A stretch of 64,000 nt of DNA, from NCBI RefSeq assembly GCF_024124765.2, contig NZ_JAMXSR020000002.1:4021541-4085540 (forward strand), in the 5' to 3' direction. The DNA is from Sphingomonas sp. H160509. GTDB taxonomy: Bacteria > Pseudomonadota > Alphaproteobacteria > Sphingomonadales > Sphingomonadaceae. The notes beneath the pieces were generated by a model, which was given only the letters and a program-made list of their open reading frames with translations, had not been told where the DNA came from and made no database searches. The position numbers and the translations under genes were made by a program. Positions 51,096-59,741 of the stretch are shown here, piece after piece; positions within the stretch are counted from its first letter, which is position 1, and each line of letters begins with the position of its first letter.

Positions 51096-51115
51096 TTGAT
51101 GATACATCATATCAA
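51096..51115 (-). promoter_or_regulatory. possible operator of the TonB receptor gene
   Basis: TTGATGATACATCATATCAA contains outer arms TTGAT/ATCAA and a nested ATGAT-AC-ATCAT palindrome. It lies 43-62 bases upstream of the receptor ATG in an AT-rich patch. A metal-responsive repressor such as Zur or Fur would be the usual binder, but the sequence does not clearly fit a consensus I can state. Confidence 0.4.
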
Positions 51116-51214
51116 GTGACAATGTTGCCATGAATCCGAATGGCGTAGCGACTGTTACCGCGATGCAACATGGTTTGACGTTTGCCGGGGGATCAGAACA
51201 TCCGCCGTCAGCCC

Positions 51215-51278
51215 GACGAAAGTCAGGATCCAGCGCCACGATTGGCGGCGCCCGTTGCTCTGGATCCTGACTTTCGTC
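51215..51278. repeat. perfect 19-bp inverted repeat
   Basis: GACGAAAGTCAGGATCCAG (51215-51233) and CTGGATCCTGACTTTCGTC (51260-51278) are exact reverse complements, separated by 26 bases rich in GGCGCC. It lies upstream of the TonB receptor and downstream of the large kinase gene. The design resembles dispersed intergenic repeats of sphingomonads and may also stop transcription. Confidence 0.7.
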
Positions 51279-51314
51279 AGGATGGGGGAGGATCCGACTC
51301 CACACCCCGTCCCA

Positions 51315-54221
51315 TCATCCCGCAACGATCAAATCCTTGATGCGCGTGGCCAAGGCCTCCATCGCGAACGGCTTAGTCATGACGTGCATCCCGGGATCGA
51401 GATGGCCGTTGCCGACGACAGCGTTCTCCGCATAGCCGGTGATGAAGAGGGATCTTGAGGTCCGGCCGCCCGATTCGCGCCGCGTCCGCCATCTGCCGGC
51501 CGTTCATCCCGCCGGGAAGGCCGACGTCGGTGACCAGCAGATCGATGCGGATGTCGGATTGCAGCAGTTTCAGCCCGGATGCGCCGTCCGCCGCTTCGAT
51601 CGCTGCATAGCCCAGCTCCTCGAGCACCTCCATCACCAGCATTCGGACGGTCGGTTCGTCGTCGACCACCAGCACAGTCTCGCCGGCGTTCGCACGCGGC
51701 GCTTCGGCATGTCCGGCGACGGTCTCGGTATCCTCGGCCTCACCGAAATGCCGAGGGAGGTAGATGCAGACGTTGGTGCCTTCGCCGACCTCGGAGTAAA
51801 TGCGGACATGTCCACCGGATTGCCGGGCGAAGCCGTAGATCATCGACAGGCCGAGGCCCGTGCCGAGCCCGAGCGGCTTGGTGGTGAAGAACGGATCGAA
51901 CGCCTTGGCGATCACCTCCGGGGTCATGCCCGTGCCGGTGTCGGACACGCACAGCGATACATATTGCCCGGCATCGAGTTCGCGCTCGCGTGCCGTCCTC
52001 GCATCGATCCAGCGATTGGCGGTTTCGATCGTCAGCCGCCCGCCACCCGGCATCGCATCGCGCGCGTTGATGCACAGGTTGAGCAGCGCGTTCTCCAACT
52101 GGTGGGGATCGACCAGGGTCGCCCAGAGCCCGACCGAGGCGACGACCTCAACCGCGACTTCGGGACCGACGGTGCGCCGTACCATATCCTCGATCCCCCC
52201 GACCAACCGGTTGACGTCGGTCGGCTTGGGATCGAGCGTCTGTCGCCGCGAAAAGGCGAGCAACCGGTGGGTCAGCGCCGCCGCACGCTTTGCAGCACCC
52301 TGCGCGGCCAGCGAATAGCGCTCTACGTCGTTCAGTCGGCCTTGCGCGATCCGGATGCCAAGTAGTTCCAAGCTGCCGGTAATACCGGTCAGCAAATTGT
52401 TGAAATCATGCGCGATCCCGCCGGTGAGTTGGCCAACCGCTTCCATCTTCTGGCTCTGTCGCAGCGCTTCCTCGGCGACCATGAGTTCGCGTGTCCGAGT
52501 CGCAACCTGATCCTCCAGTGTCTCGTTCCAGCGGGCGAGTTCGGCGGTCTGGCGGCGGCTGTCGTCGATGTCGGTGTTGGTCCCGACCCAGCGAAGAATC
52601 GTGCCGTCGGGCGCGCGAACCGCGTCGGCACGGACCAGGAACCAGCGATAGTCGCCATCCTTGCTCCGTGCCCTATACTCGACGCTGTACCGCTCACCGG
52701 TTGCAAGGGAATGCCGCCAAGCTTCTGAAGCAGCTGGGTAATCGTCGGGGTGGACGAGGTCCCTCCAAGTGCCGATACCGTCGAGCGCACCGGGTTCGAG
52801 GCCGTTATAGTCATAGACCTGGCAGTTGAACCAATAGAGGTGCCCGTCAGGCCTGGCCGCCCAGATCTGGTTCGGCACGGCTTCGGCGAAGACCCGGAAC
52901 TGTTCCTCGCTTTCGCGCCGCGCGGTCTCCGCGCGCAACCGTTCGGTAGCGGCACGGACTCGCTCGGCGACTTCACGCATAAGCAGGAGGTCGCCGTCGC
53001 TCCAGACTCGCGCGATGCCATGATTGGCGTAGAGCAACGCGACGAAATCATCCTGTTCGACCAGCGGCATGTTGATGAAAGACCATGCGTCGATCGCCTT
53101 CAAGACATCGGCGGTGTCGCGCGTCCGGTCGTCCTTGTCGACATCGGCGATCGCCACCGTTCGTCCGGCCTTCAGGTCCTCGATGTATGTTCCGTGCGCC
53201 CGGAAATGCAGCGTGCCGGCGAGCGTCGTCACGCCTTCCGCATTCCAGTCGCGCTTGACCGTGATCGTCTCGTTCACCTTGTCGATGGTGCCATAGCCTA
53301 CCCGGCTGACCTGCAAGGCGCGGCCCAGGATCGCGGAGGCGGCATAGGCGATATCGTCGGGGTCGGTCAGGTCGCGGATCGCGTCGCTCAACTCGAGCAG
53401 CGCGCGCTGTCGCAACTCGGCCTGCTTGCGCTCGGTGATGTCGAAGCTGATGCCGGGGAAGCGGAGCGGCGTACCATCGGCGGCCAAGCGACAGCGACCT
53501 TGCGCGGTCACCCAATGGATTGCGCCGTCGGGCTGTACGAGACGGTATTCCGCATTGAAATCGCCTCCAGTCCGTAAGGCCGTGTCGATTGCGGACTGCG
53601 CGGCTTGCACATCGTCGGGATGGATGTTGCCGAAGAAACGCTCGATCGGTGCACCGGCGCGTCCAAGCTCGGGGAGACGCCGTACAACGTCGAGAACCGC
53701 TCGTCCGCGGTGACGCGGTCGTTCGGAACGTCCCAGTCCCATGTGCCGATGCCATTGCCAGCAGCCAGCGCCTGGCCGAGCCGTTCCTCGCTGGCTTGCG
53801 CCGCGGTGAGGATGCTGCGGCGCTCGGAGATATCGGTGAACAATACCGCGACCTGCCGGGCTTCGGGGTTGCCGACGCGGAAGGCGTGGACGTCGAACCA
53901 CCGTCCCATCTGCTCCGAGCCATGATCGAACCGTGCGGATTGGCCGGTCGACGCCACGCGGCCATAGGTCTCGAACCAGAAGGCTTCGAGATCGGGGACC
54001 AGTTCACTCGCGGTCCTGCCGACCGGATCGACCAGCCCGGTCTGGCTCTCGAACCGCGGATTGACCTCGATAAAGCGGTAGTCGACCGAGCGTTCGCCGT
54101 CGAACAGCAGGTCTATGATGCAGAAACCGGCGTCGATCGCGTCGACCAAGGCGCGGTATCGGTCCTCGCTCGCATGCGACGAGATTGGGGTATCGGTAGT
54201 CGGGGCCGTCGGTCGCTGCAT
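51315..54221 (-). CDS. PAS/GAF hybrid histidine kinase (two frameshifts)
   Basis: Corrected length is about 968 residues. The order is PAS (RYRALVDAIDAGFCIID), PAS (FFGNIHPDDVQAAQ, GISFDITERKQ), a GAF-like domain (ALLELSDAIRDLTD to HGIARVWSDGDLL), PAS (AVPNQIWAARPDGHLYWFN), then HisKA with GGIAHDFNNLLTGITG, an ATPase domain (NLCINARDAMPGGG, GTGLGLSMIYGF) and a C-terminal receiver (LVVDDEPTVR, LLVTDVGLPGGMNG, TKPFAMEAL). No membrane segment, so it is a soluble sensor. Indels: CCC at 51449-51451 (extra), and a missing C at 53671-53674. No output regulator is adjacent. Confidence 0.8.
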
Positions 54222-54313
54222 CGTATCTCAGGGGTCGGAGGACGCGACCTCATAATCCGAGGCCTGCGGCCTAACGCGCCAATTTGAAAACCGATCCCGG
54301 TTGGGGCGCTGGT

Positions 54314-55096
54314 TCAAGCTCCCCGGGTGCGTGCCGCGGCCACCGGCAGCAGCCGCGCGAGCCGATCCGCCCACGCCGCGCACCCTTCCGTCGAGCCCAG
54401 CAAGTCCTGCCGGATCTCGATCTCGGCATAGGGGCGGGCGGGGTAGGCGTGGCGCGGAATGGTGTAGTCGATCTGGTCCATGCGGTAAGGTTCGTTGTCC
54501 CCGACGGTCAGGTCGGCCTCTTCGCGCAGGACGTCGAGCAGGGCGTGGGCGAACCCGGTATCGCCGCCGTCATGCAGGATGCCGATCTGCCACGGCCGGT
54601 CGACACCACGCATCGACGGCGTGAAGCTGTGCAGCGCCACGAGTGTCGTCGTGATCCCCAGCGCATCGCGGCGCGCAAGTTCGGCCGCGATCGCCGCCTG
54701 ATAGGGCTCGTGGATCTGAGCGAACCGCGCCGCGACGTCGGCGCCCGATAGCGCCTGGTTGCCGGGCACCATGGTCCCGTCGCTGACGGCGGCGATCGCA
54801 TCGGGCTGCTCTGCGCTCCGGTTGCAATCGATCACCAGCCGCGAATAGGTCTGGCGCAGGAAGACGGCGTCGAGCCGCTCGGCCAACATCTGGCCAAGCT
54901 CGGCGATGCCGATGTCCCAACCGATGTGCCGCGAGAGTTCGGCATCGCTCAATCCCAGCAGGCCGAGCGCCGCCGGCACGGCTTTCCCCGCATGATCGCC
55001 GATCAGCAGGAACGATGACGCGCCTTTGGGGTTGACCAATGTGACCGGTGCGGCATCTTCGGTCCCAAGCAGCGATTGGCTGATAGCGGTCTTCAT
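54314..55096 (-). CDS. N-formylglutamate amidohydrolase family protein
   Basis: 260 residues. The family's DHAGKAVP (FLLIGDHAGKAVP), HIGWDIGI, SRLVIDCNRSAEQPDAI, TTLVALHSFTPSM and PYAEIEIRQDLLG are all present. Members hydrolyse N-formyl-L-glutamate to glutamate and formate, though many homologues are uncharacterised and no histidine degradation genes are near. The frame is intact. It is divergent from a transglutaminase-like gene that starts 17 bases away, so the promoters must overlap. Confidence 0.8.
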   Translation of the reverse strand: MKTAISQSLLGTEDAAPVTLVNPKGASSFLLIGDHAGKAVPAALGLLGLSDAELSRHIGWDIGIAELGQMLAERLDAVFLRQTYSRLVIDCNRSAEQPDAIAAVSDGTMVPGNQALSGADVAARFAQIHEPYQAAIAAELARRDALGITTTLVALHSFTPSMRGVDRPWQIGILHDGGDTGFAHALLDVLREEADLTVGDNEPYRMDQIDYTIPRHAYPARPYAEIEIRQDLLGSTEGCAAWADRLARLLPVAAARTRGA

Positions 55097-55112
55097 GCGA
55101 CACGGATCCTCG

Positions 55113-56030
55113 ATGCCATCTCTAACTCTCTCTCATGTAACCCGATACTCCTACCGCCATCCGGTAGCGTTTGGCGAGCATCGGATCATGGTTCGCCCGC
55201 GTGAGAGTTTCGACCAGCATCTGATCGATGCGCAGCTGACGATCAGTCCCGAGCCCTCGGATGTCCGCTGGCTGCAGGACGTGTTCGGCAATTCGGTTGC
55301 GATCGCGACGTTCGACAAGCGCGCGAAGGAGCTCGTCTTCGACAGCCGCGTGCAGTTGCTGCACACGCCAGCCGAACTGCAGAACGTCGATATCGAGCGG
55401 TATGCGCGGCTGTATCCGTTCACCTATTCGTCGGAGGAGATGCCCGACCTGCTTCGTTCGATCGAGCGCCAGCATCACGATCCGCTGCGCCAGATCGACA
55501 GCTGGGCACGGCGCTTCGTGCGGACCGACGGGCCGACCGATACGCTGGCGATGCTGTCGGACATGACCGCGACGATCCGGCGCGAGTTCACGTATGTCCC
55601 GCGACCGGAAAAGGGCACGCAGTCGCCGATCGAGACGCTCGCGACGCGCAAGGGGACGTGTCGCGATTACGCCGTGCTGATGATCGAGGCGGTCCGCGCG
55701 CTCGGCTTCGCGGCGCGGTTCATCTCGGGCTATGTCTACAACCCCAGCGCGCGTGAGCAGCGGACCGGCGGCGGCAACACGCATGCGTGGGTCCGCGTGT
55801 ACCTGCCGGGATCGGGCTGGGTCGAGTTCGATCCGACCAATGGCATCGTCGGCAACCGAGGGCTCGTCCGTGTCGCGGTCGCGCGCGATATCTACCAGGC
55901 CGTGCCGATCTCCGGCACCTGGAGCGGCTTTCCCGGCAGCTTCCTCGACATGACCGTGTCGGTGGACATCACGCTCGATGATGCCGACGCGGCGGGGCAA
56001 CACTTGGCACAAACTTTAAAACAGGCGTGA
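55113..56030 (+). CDS. transglutaminase-like cysteine protease family protein
   Basis: 305 residues. An N-terminal domain (SLTLSHVTRYSYRHPVAFGE) precedes the transglutaminase-like core. The catalytic Cys is in GTCRDYAVLM, the His in NTHAWVRVYLPG and the Asp in FDPTNGIVG. Proteins of this type are mostly soluble and may act as proteases or amidases. The start at 55113 is preferred; 55095 would add six residues. It precedes a second transglutaminase-like gene by 14 bases and is likely co-transcribed. Confidence 0.8.
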   Translation: MPSLTLSHVTRYSYRHPVAFGEHRIMVRPRESFDQHLIDAQLTISPEPSDVRWLQDVFGNSVAIATFDKRAKELVFDSRVQLLHTPAELQNVDIERYARLYPFTYSSEEMPDLLRSIERQHHDPLRQIDSWARRFVRTDGPTDTLAMLSDMTATIRREFTYVPRPEKGTQSPIETLATRKGTCRDYAVLMIEAVRALGFAARFISGYVYNPSAREQRTGGGNTHAWVRVYLPGSGWVEFDPTNGIVGNRGLVRVAVARDIYQAVPISGTWSGFPGSFLDMTVSVDITLDDADAAGQHLAQTLKQA

Positions 56031-56044
56031 AAAGGGGCTCTTCC

Positions 56045-56872
56045 ATGCTGATCCGGACTGGCTACGACATAGTTTTCGAGACCGAGGTCGCGACGCCGAT
56101 GATGGCGATGCTGAGCCTGCACCCGTCCCGCAACAAGGATCTCGTGACGCCGCACCGGATCGTCGCGACCCCCGACGTGCCGACCTACGACTATCTCGAC
56201 GCGTTCGGGAACGTCTGCACGCGCGTCACCGTACCCAAGGGCGGCCTGACGCTGTCGTGCGACTTCACGATCGAGGATAGTGGAGAGCCCGATCCGATCA
56301 CGCCGGACGCCGTCCAGCACGCAGTCGAGGATCTGCCCGACGACGTCCTGATCTACCTGCTCGGCAGCCGCTATTGCGAGACCGACCGGCTGACCGAGAC
56401 CGCCTGGTCGCTGTTCGGGCATGTCCCGTCCGGCTGGCAGCGGGTTCAGGCGATCGTCGATTTCGTCCATGATCATGTCGAGTTCGGCTATCACTATGCC
56501 CGCCCGACGAAGACCGCTTGGGACGTTCATCAGGAGCGCCAGGGCGTGTGTCGCGACTTCGCCCACCTGGCGATCACGCTGTGCCGGTGCATGAACATCC
56601 CCGCGCGCTATTGCACCGGGTATCTCGGCGATATCGGCATCCCGCCGGTCGACGCGCCGATGGACTTTTCGGCATGGTTCGACGTGTATCTGGGCGGCAC
56701 GTGGCACACCTTCGACGCGCGCCACAACCGCCCGCGGATCGGTCGTATCCTGATGGCGCGGGGCCGCGATGCGACCGACACCGCGCTCACGACGACGTTC
56801 GGCCGGGCGCAGTTGGTCCGGTTCGACGTGCATACCGACGAAGTCTTTGCCGACGACCAGCCGGGCGGGTAA
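56045..56872 (+). CDS. transglutaminase-like family protein
   Basis: 275 residues. The core motif is QGVCRDFAHLAITLCRCMN (Cys), with AWFDVYLGGTWHTFDARHN as the His/Asp part. The N-terminal half (LIRTGYDIVFETEVATPMMA, DYLDAFGNVCTRV) is the family's beta-sandwich domain. It is paired with the gene at 55113 but is not close enough in sequence to be a recent duplicate. Function unknown. The short gap and shared orientation imply one operon. Confidence 0.8.
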   Translation: MLIRTGYDIVFETEVATPMMAMLSLHPSRNKDLVTPHRIVATPDVPTYDYLDAFGNVCTRVTVPKGGLTLSCDFTIEDSGEPDPITPDAVQHAVEDLPDDVLIYLLGSRYCETDRLTETAWSLFGHVPSGWQRVQAIVDFVHDHVEFGYHYARPTKTAWDVHQERQGVCRDFAHLAITLCRCMNIPARYCTGYLGDIGIPPVDAPMDFSAWFDVYLGGTWHTFDARHNRPRIGRILMARGRDATDTALTTTFGRAQLVRFDVHTDEVFADDQPGG

Positions 56873-56964
56873 AAGCGCAGCCGAAGCGGCGGCCGCGAAA
56901 ACTTAACCCTTGTGGGTAAGGTCGCGTTCGGCCTAACGGCACCGATCCTCAAACTTATGCTGCG

Positions 56965-57309
56965 ATGCACAACATGACTTCGACCCCAGACACCTCCGCG
57001 CCGAACAACGCGAACGCGCTGCTTCTCCAGGCGATCGCGTTGCGCAAGTGCATCACCGCGACCTACAACCGGATGGTTTGCACGCTTGCGCCGCACATCC
57101 TCTACACCAAGCATGACGATGTGTTCGTCGATGCGGTGACGCTCGAGCGCGACGGCCAGCCGCCCAAGGAGATCAAGCTCGGGACTTTCAAGCTTGCAGG
57201 GCTGAAGGACATCGAGGTGACCGATCGTCCGTTCGTACCCGACGCGATCTTCAACCCCGGCGACATCAAGTACGACCGCGTTACGCTGTTCGTCGTGGAT
57301 CGCAGCTGA
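56965..57309 (+). CDS. WYL-domain-like hypothetical protein
   Basis: 114 residues. RKCITATYNRMVCTLAPHIL, HDDVFVDAVTLERDGQPPKE and KLGTFKLAGLKDIEV together resemble the core of WYL ligand-binding domains, but the diagnostic W-Y-L residues are not exact. No helix-turn-helix is present, so it is not an obvious regulator. It stands between a transglutaminase operon and a repeat. Function is unknown. Confidence 0.5.
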   Translation: MHNMTSTPDTSAPNNANALLLQAIALRKCITATYNRMVCTLAPHILYTKHDDVFVDAVTLERDGQPPKEIKLGTFKLAGLKDIEVTDRPFVPDAIFNPGDIKYDRVTLFVVDRS

Positions 57310-57315
57310 CCCTAA

Positions 57316-57443
57316 AATCCTCCTCCGCCCGGGGGAGGTGTCGCCGAAGGTGACGGAGGGGGGGAGGTAAGCGCAACAGGTGTTTCGCTTACCTCCCCCT
57401 CCGTCTGGCAACAGCCAGCCACCTCCCCCTGGCGGGGGAGGAT
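57316..57443. repeat. nested palindromic repeat, copy C
   Basis: Outer arms AATCCTCCTCCGCCCGGGGG and CCCCCTGGCGGGGGAGGAT, with inner CGGAGGGGGGGAGG and CCTCCCCCTCCG around a core containing AACAGGTGTTTCGC. It matches copies A and B in length and layout. It is located between a plus-strand gene and the convergent Crp/Fnr regulator gene. Confidence 0.75.
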
Positions 57444-57454
57444 CAGACAGCCCC

Positions 57455-58191
57455 TCAGACCGCCGGCGGCAACCACGCGGTCTCGATCTCGCCGTAGCGG
57501 TCGGTAAACCCGGTCGCGGCGACCAGCGCCGCTTCGTCGACGATCCGGACCCGCCGCCCGTTCCGCTCGATCACCCCCCGCCTTCTCCAGCGCCCGGATC
57601 GTCCGGTTCACATGCACCTTGGTCAGCCCGGAGCGCATCGCCGATGTCGGTCTGCGTCAGCGGCAGGTCGAAGGAATCGACGATCCCGCCCGCCGTCACG
57701 CGCAGCCGCGCCATGATGTCGAGTAACAGCGTCGACAGCCGCTCGCTCGCCCCCATCCGCCCAATCGTCGTGAGCCGGTCGCTCATCGCGACGTTCTCGG
57801 CTGCGGCGATCGCATAGAGCAGCCCGGCGATGCGCGGTTGCGCGCGGAAGAGCAGCCCGAGTTCGGTCTTCGGCAAATCGATCACGATGCAGTCCGAGAT
57901 CGCGGTCAGCGTCGCCGCTGCCTGCGACCACGCCATGCTCGACGTTCCGATCAGGTCGCCCGCGTAATGAAACCGCAGAATCTGGCGCCCGCCGGTGACC
58001 AGCTTAGTCGACGAGTGCAGCCACCCCTGTCGCACGACATACAACGCATGGCTTTCGCCACCTTCCGCGACCAGCACGTCACCCGCACGCAACCGCCGCT
58101 CGCCGCGTTCGGCGTGCAAGATCGCCTCGCGTTCGGCGTCGGTGAGATCGAGATGCCGCCTCAGTCGTGCGATCAAACCGCTCAGTTGCAT
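57455..58191 (-). CDS. Crp/Fnr family transcriptional regulator (two frameshifts)
   Basis: Corrected length is about 244 residues. An N-terminal cyclic nucleotide-binding-type domain (RLRAGDVLVAEGGESHALYVV, RQILRFHYAGDLIG) precedes a dimerisation helix and an HTH whose recognition region reads TQTDIGDALGLTKVHVNRTI, followed by a wing (GVIERNGRRVRI). It lacks the Cys cluster of Fnr. It probably binds DNA upstream of unknown targets. One extra C near 57628-57632 and one at 57574-57579 (plus-strand coordinates) disrupt the HTH/wing region as read. Confidence 0.8.
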
Positions 58192-58303
58192 GCTTTACCC
58201 TTTTCCTTGCGCGCGGCTATTGCCGTCTCGCCGCCAAATTATCGTACCGCGCGTCGTGGATCGCGCGATCCTTCGTAAGTCTATCGATGACGATGCAACG
58301 CCG

Positions 58304-59017
58304 TCATTGCGATCGTCCTAACGCGCTTTCCACTAGCGGCGCAACGCGGGCGGTGATCCGGTCGACGCCGGTCCGGTTGGGATGAACGTGATCCGGCTGC
58401 ATCAGTGCGGTGTTGCCTATGACGCCATCCAGGATGAACGGGTACAGCGTCGCATGATAGGTCTTGGCCAGGTCGGTCCATATCCCATTGAATTGTGATG
58501 AATACTCCGGACCCAGATTGGGTGGCGCCATCATGCCGGTCAGCATCACCGTTATGCCGCGACGCTTCGCCTCGTCCATCATCGCCGTCATGTTGGCGCG
58601 CGTTTCGTCCGGCGAAATCTGGCGAAGAACATCGTTGCCGCCGAGCCCCAGCAGGATGAGGTCGGGTTTCCGCTTCATGTTGTCGAGCGCGAACGCGAAC
58701 CGCTGCCGTCCCGCCGCGCTGGTATCACCCGAGACGCCAGCATTGACGATCGTCGCGTTGATCCCGTCCTTGCGCAATCGGTTCTGCAAGGCATCGGGCA
58801 GGCTCTGGCCACGGTCGAGGCCGTAGCCGGCATACAGGCTGTCCCCGAAGGCTAGGATGAGGCGCTCGGGACCCTGCGGGGATGGGGTTGCAACAACTGG
58901 CGCGACCACGTTCGTCGCAGGCGGCGGGGCAGGGACGTCAGGTGTCCGATCGCAGCCGGCCAGCAACCCCGCTTGGAGAAGCGCCAGTCCGCCCCCATAA
59001 AGAGGCCAGAATCGCAT
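58304..59017 (-). CDS. SGNH/GDSL family arylesterase, TesA-like lipoprotein
   Basis: 237 residues. A lipoprotein-type signal (GLALLQAGLLAGC) precedes a linker and a GDSL hydrolase. Block I is LAFGDSLYAGYG, then GVSGDTSAAG, GGNDVLRQ and the C-terminal HVHPN (Asp-x-x-His equivalent DHVHP). It resembles E. coli TesA and arylesterases that hydrolyse thioesters or short esters in the periplasm. It is divergent from the ybbA-like gene, an arrangement (tesA-ybbA-ybbP) found widely in proteobacteria. The start at 59017 is selected for the lipobox; 59044 is an alternative. Confidence 0.8.
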   Translation of the reverse strand: MRFWPLYGGGLALLQAGLLAGCDRTPDVPAPPPATNVVAPVVATPSPQGPERLILAFGDSLYAGYGLDRGQSLPDALQNRLRKDGINATIVNAGVSGDTSAAGRQRFAFALDNMKRKPDLILLGLGGNDVLRQISPDETRANMTAMMDEAKRRGITVMLTGMMAPPNLGPEYSSQFNGIWTDLAKTYHATLYPFILDGVIGNTALMQPDHVHPNRTGVDRITARVAPLVESALGRSQ

Positions 59018-59042
59018 CTGTTTCTCCAAGATATTGGTCTCC

Positions 59043-59741
59043 ATGTCCGAACCCGCCTCCGCCGATATGGTGATCTCGGCGCGCGATGTCACGCTGACAC
59101 TCGGCGCCTCGACTGCCGCGACGACGATCCTCAAGGGCATCGATCTCGACATCGCGCAGGGCACCAGCGTCGCACTGCTCGGGCCATCCGGGTCGGGTAA
59201 GTCGTCGCTGATGGCGGTGCTGTCCGGCCTGGAGCGGGCGACTAGCGGCCGGGTTCAGGTGGCGGGGCTCGATTTCGGCAAGCTCGACGAGGATGCCTTG
59301 GCGCGCGCGCGGCGTGGACGCATCGGCATCGTCCTCCAGGCTTTCCACCTGCTGCCGACGATGACTGCCCTTGAGAACGTCGCCGTGCCGATGGAACTGG
59401 CCGGGATGCTTGACGCGTTCGAGCGCGCGGAAGTGGAACTCGCCGCGGTCGGCCTGTCGCACCGGATCGGCCATTATCCCACGCAGCTTTCCGGCGGCGA
59501 GCAGCAGCGCGTGGCGATCGCCCGTGCGCTCGGCCCGCGGCCGGCGCTGGTCTTCGGCGACGAACCGACCGGCAACTTGGACGCCGCCACCGGTGCCTCG
59601 GTCATGGACCTGTTGTTCGACCGCCGCGCCGCGACCGGCGCGACGCTGATCATCATCACCCATGACCCCGTGCTCGCCGCGCGCTGCGATCGCATCGTCG
59701 AACTCGCCGACGGCCGGATCGCCGCGGATCGCTGGCGATGA
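59043..59741 (+). CDS. ybbA: ABC transporter ATP-binding protein, YbbA/LolD-like
   Basis: 232 residues. Walker A is GPSGSGKSS, the signature LSGGEQQRVAIARAL, Walker B LVFGDEP, followed by the H-loop ITHDP. Its partner is the FtsX-like permease that begins 4 bases before its stop. Together with the divergent TesA-like gene it matches the tesA-ybbA-ybbP block. The transported substrate is not established; related MacB/LolD systems move lipoproteins or act as mechanotransmitters. Confidence 0.85.
   Translation: MSEPASADMVISARDVTLTLGASTAATTILKGIDLDIAQGTSVALLGPSGSGKSSLMAVLSGLERATSGRVQVAGLDFGKLDEDALARARRGRIGIVLQAFHLLPTMTALENVAVPMELAGMLDAFERAEVELAAVGLSHRIGHYPTQLSGGEQQRVAIARALGPRPALVFGDEPTGNLDAATGASVMDLLFDRRAATGATLIIITHDPVLAARCDRIVELADGRIAADRWR

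Noticed and set aside
51096..51115. Naming the palindrome a Zur box
   Set aside because: It does not match a Zur consensus I can state with confidence, and the receptor lacks the His-rich loop of ZnuD, so only a generic operator is proposed.
51054..51305. 84-codon extension of the TonB receptor N-terminus
   Set aside because: It passes through an inverted repeat and an operator-like palindrome, and a clear signal peptide starts at 51053.
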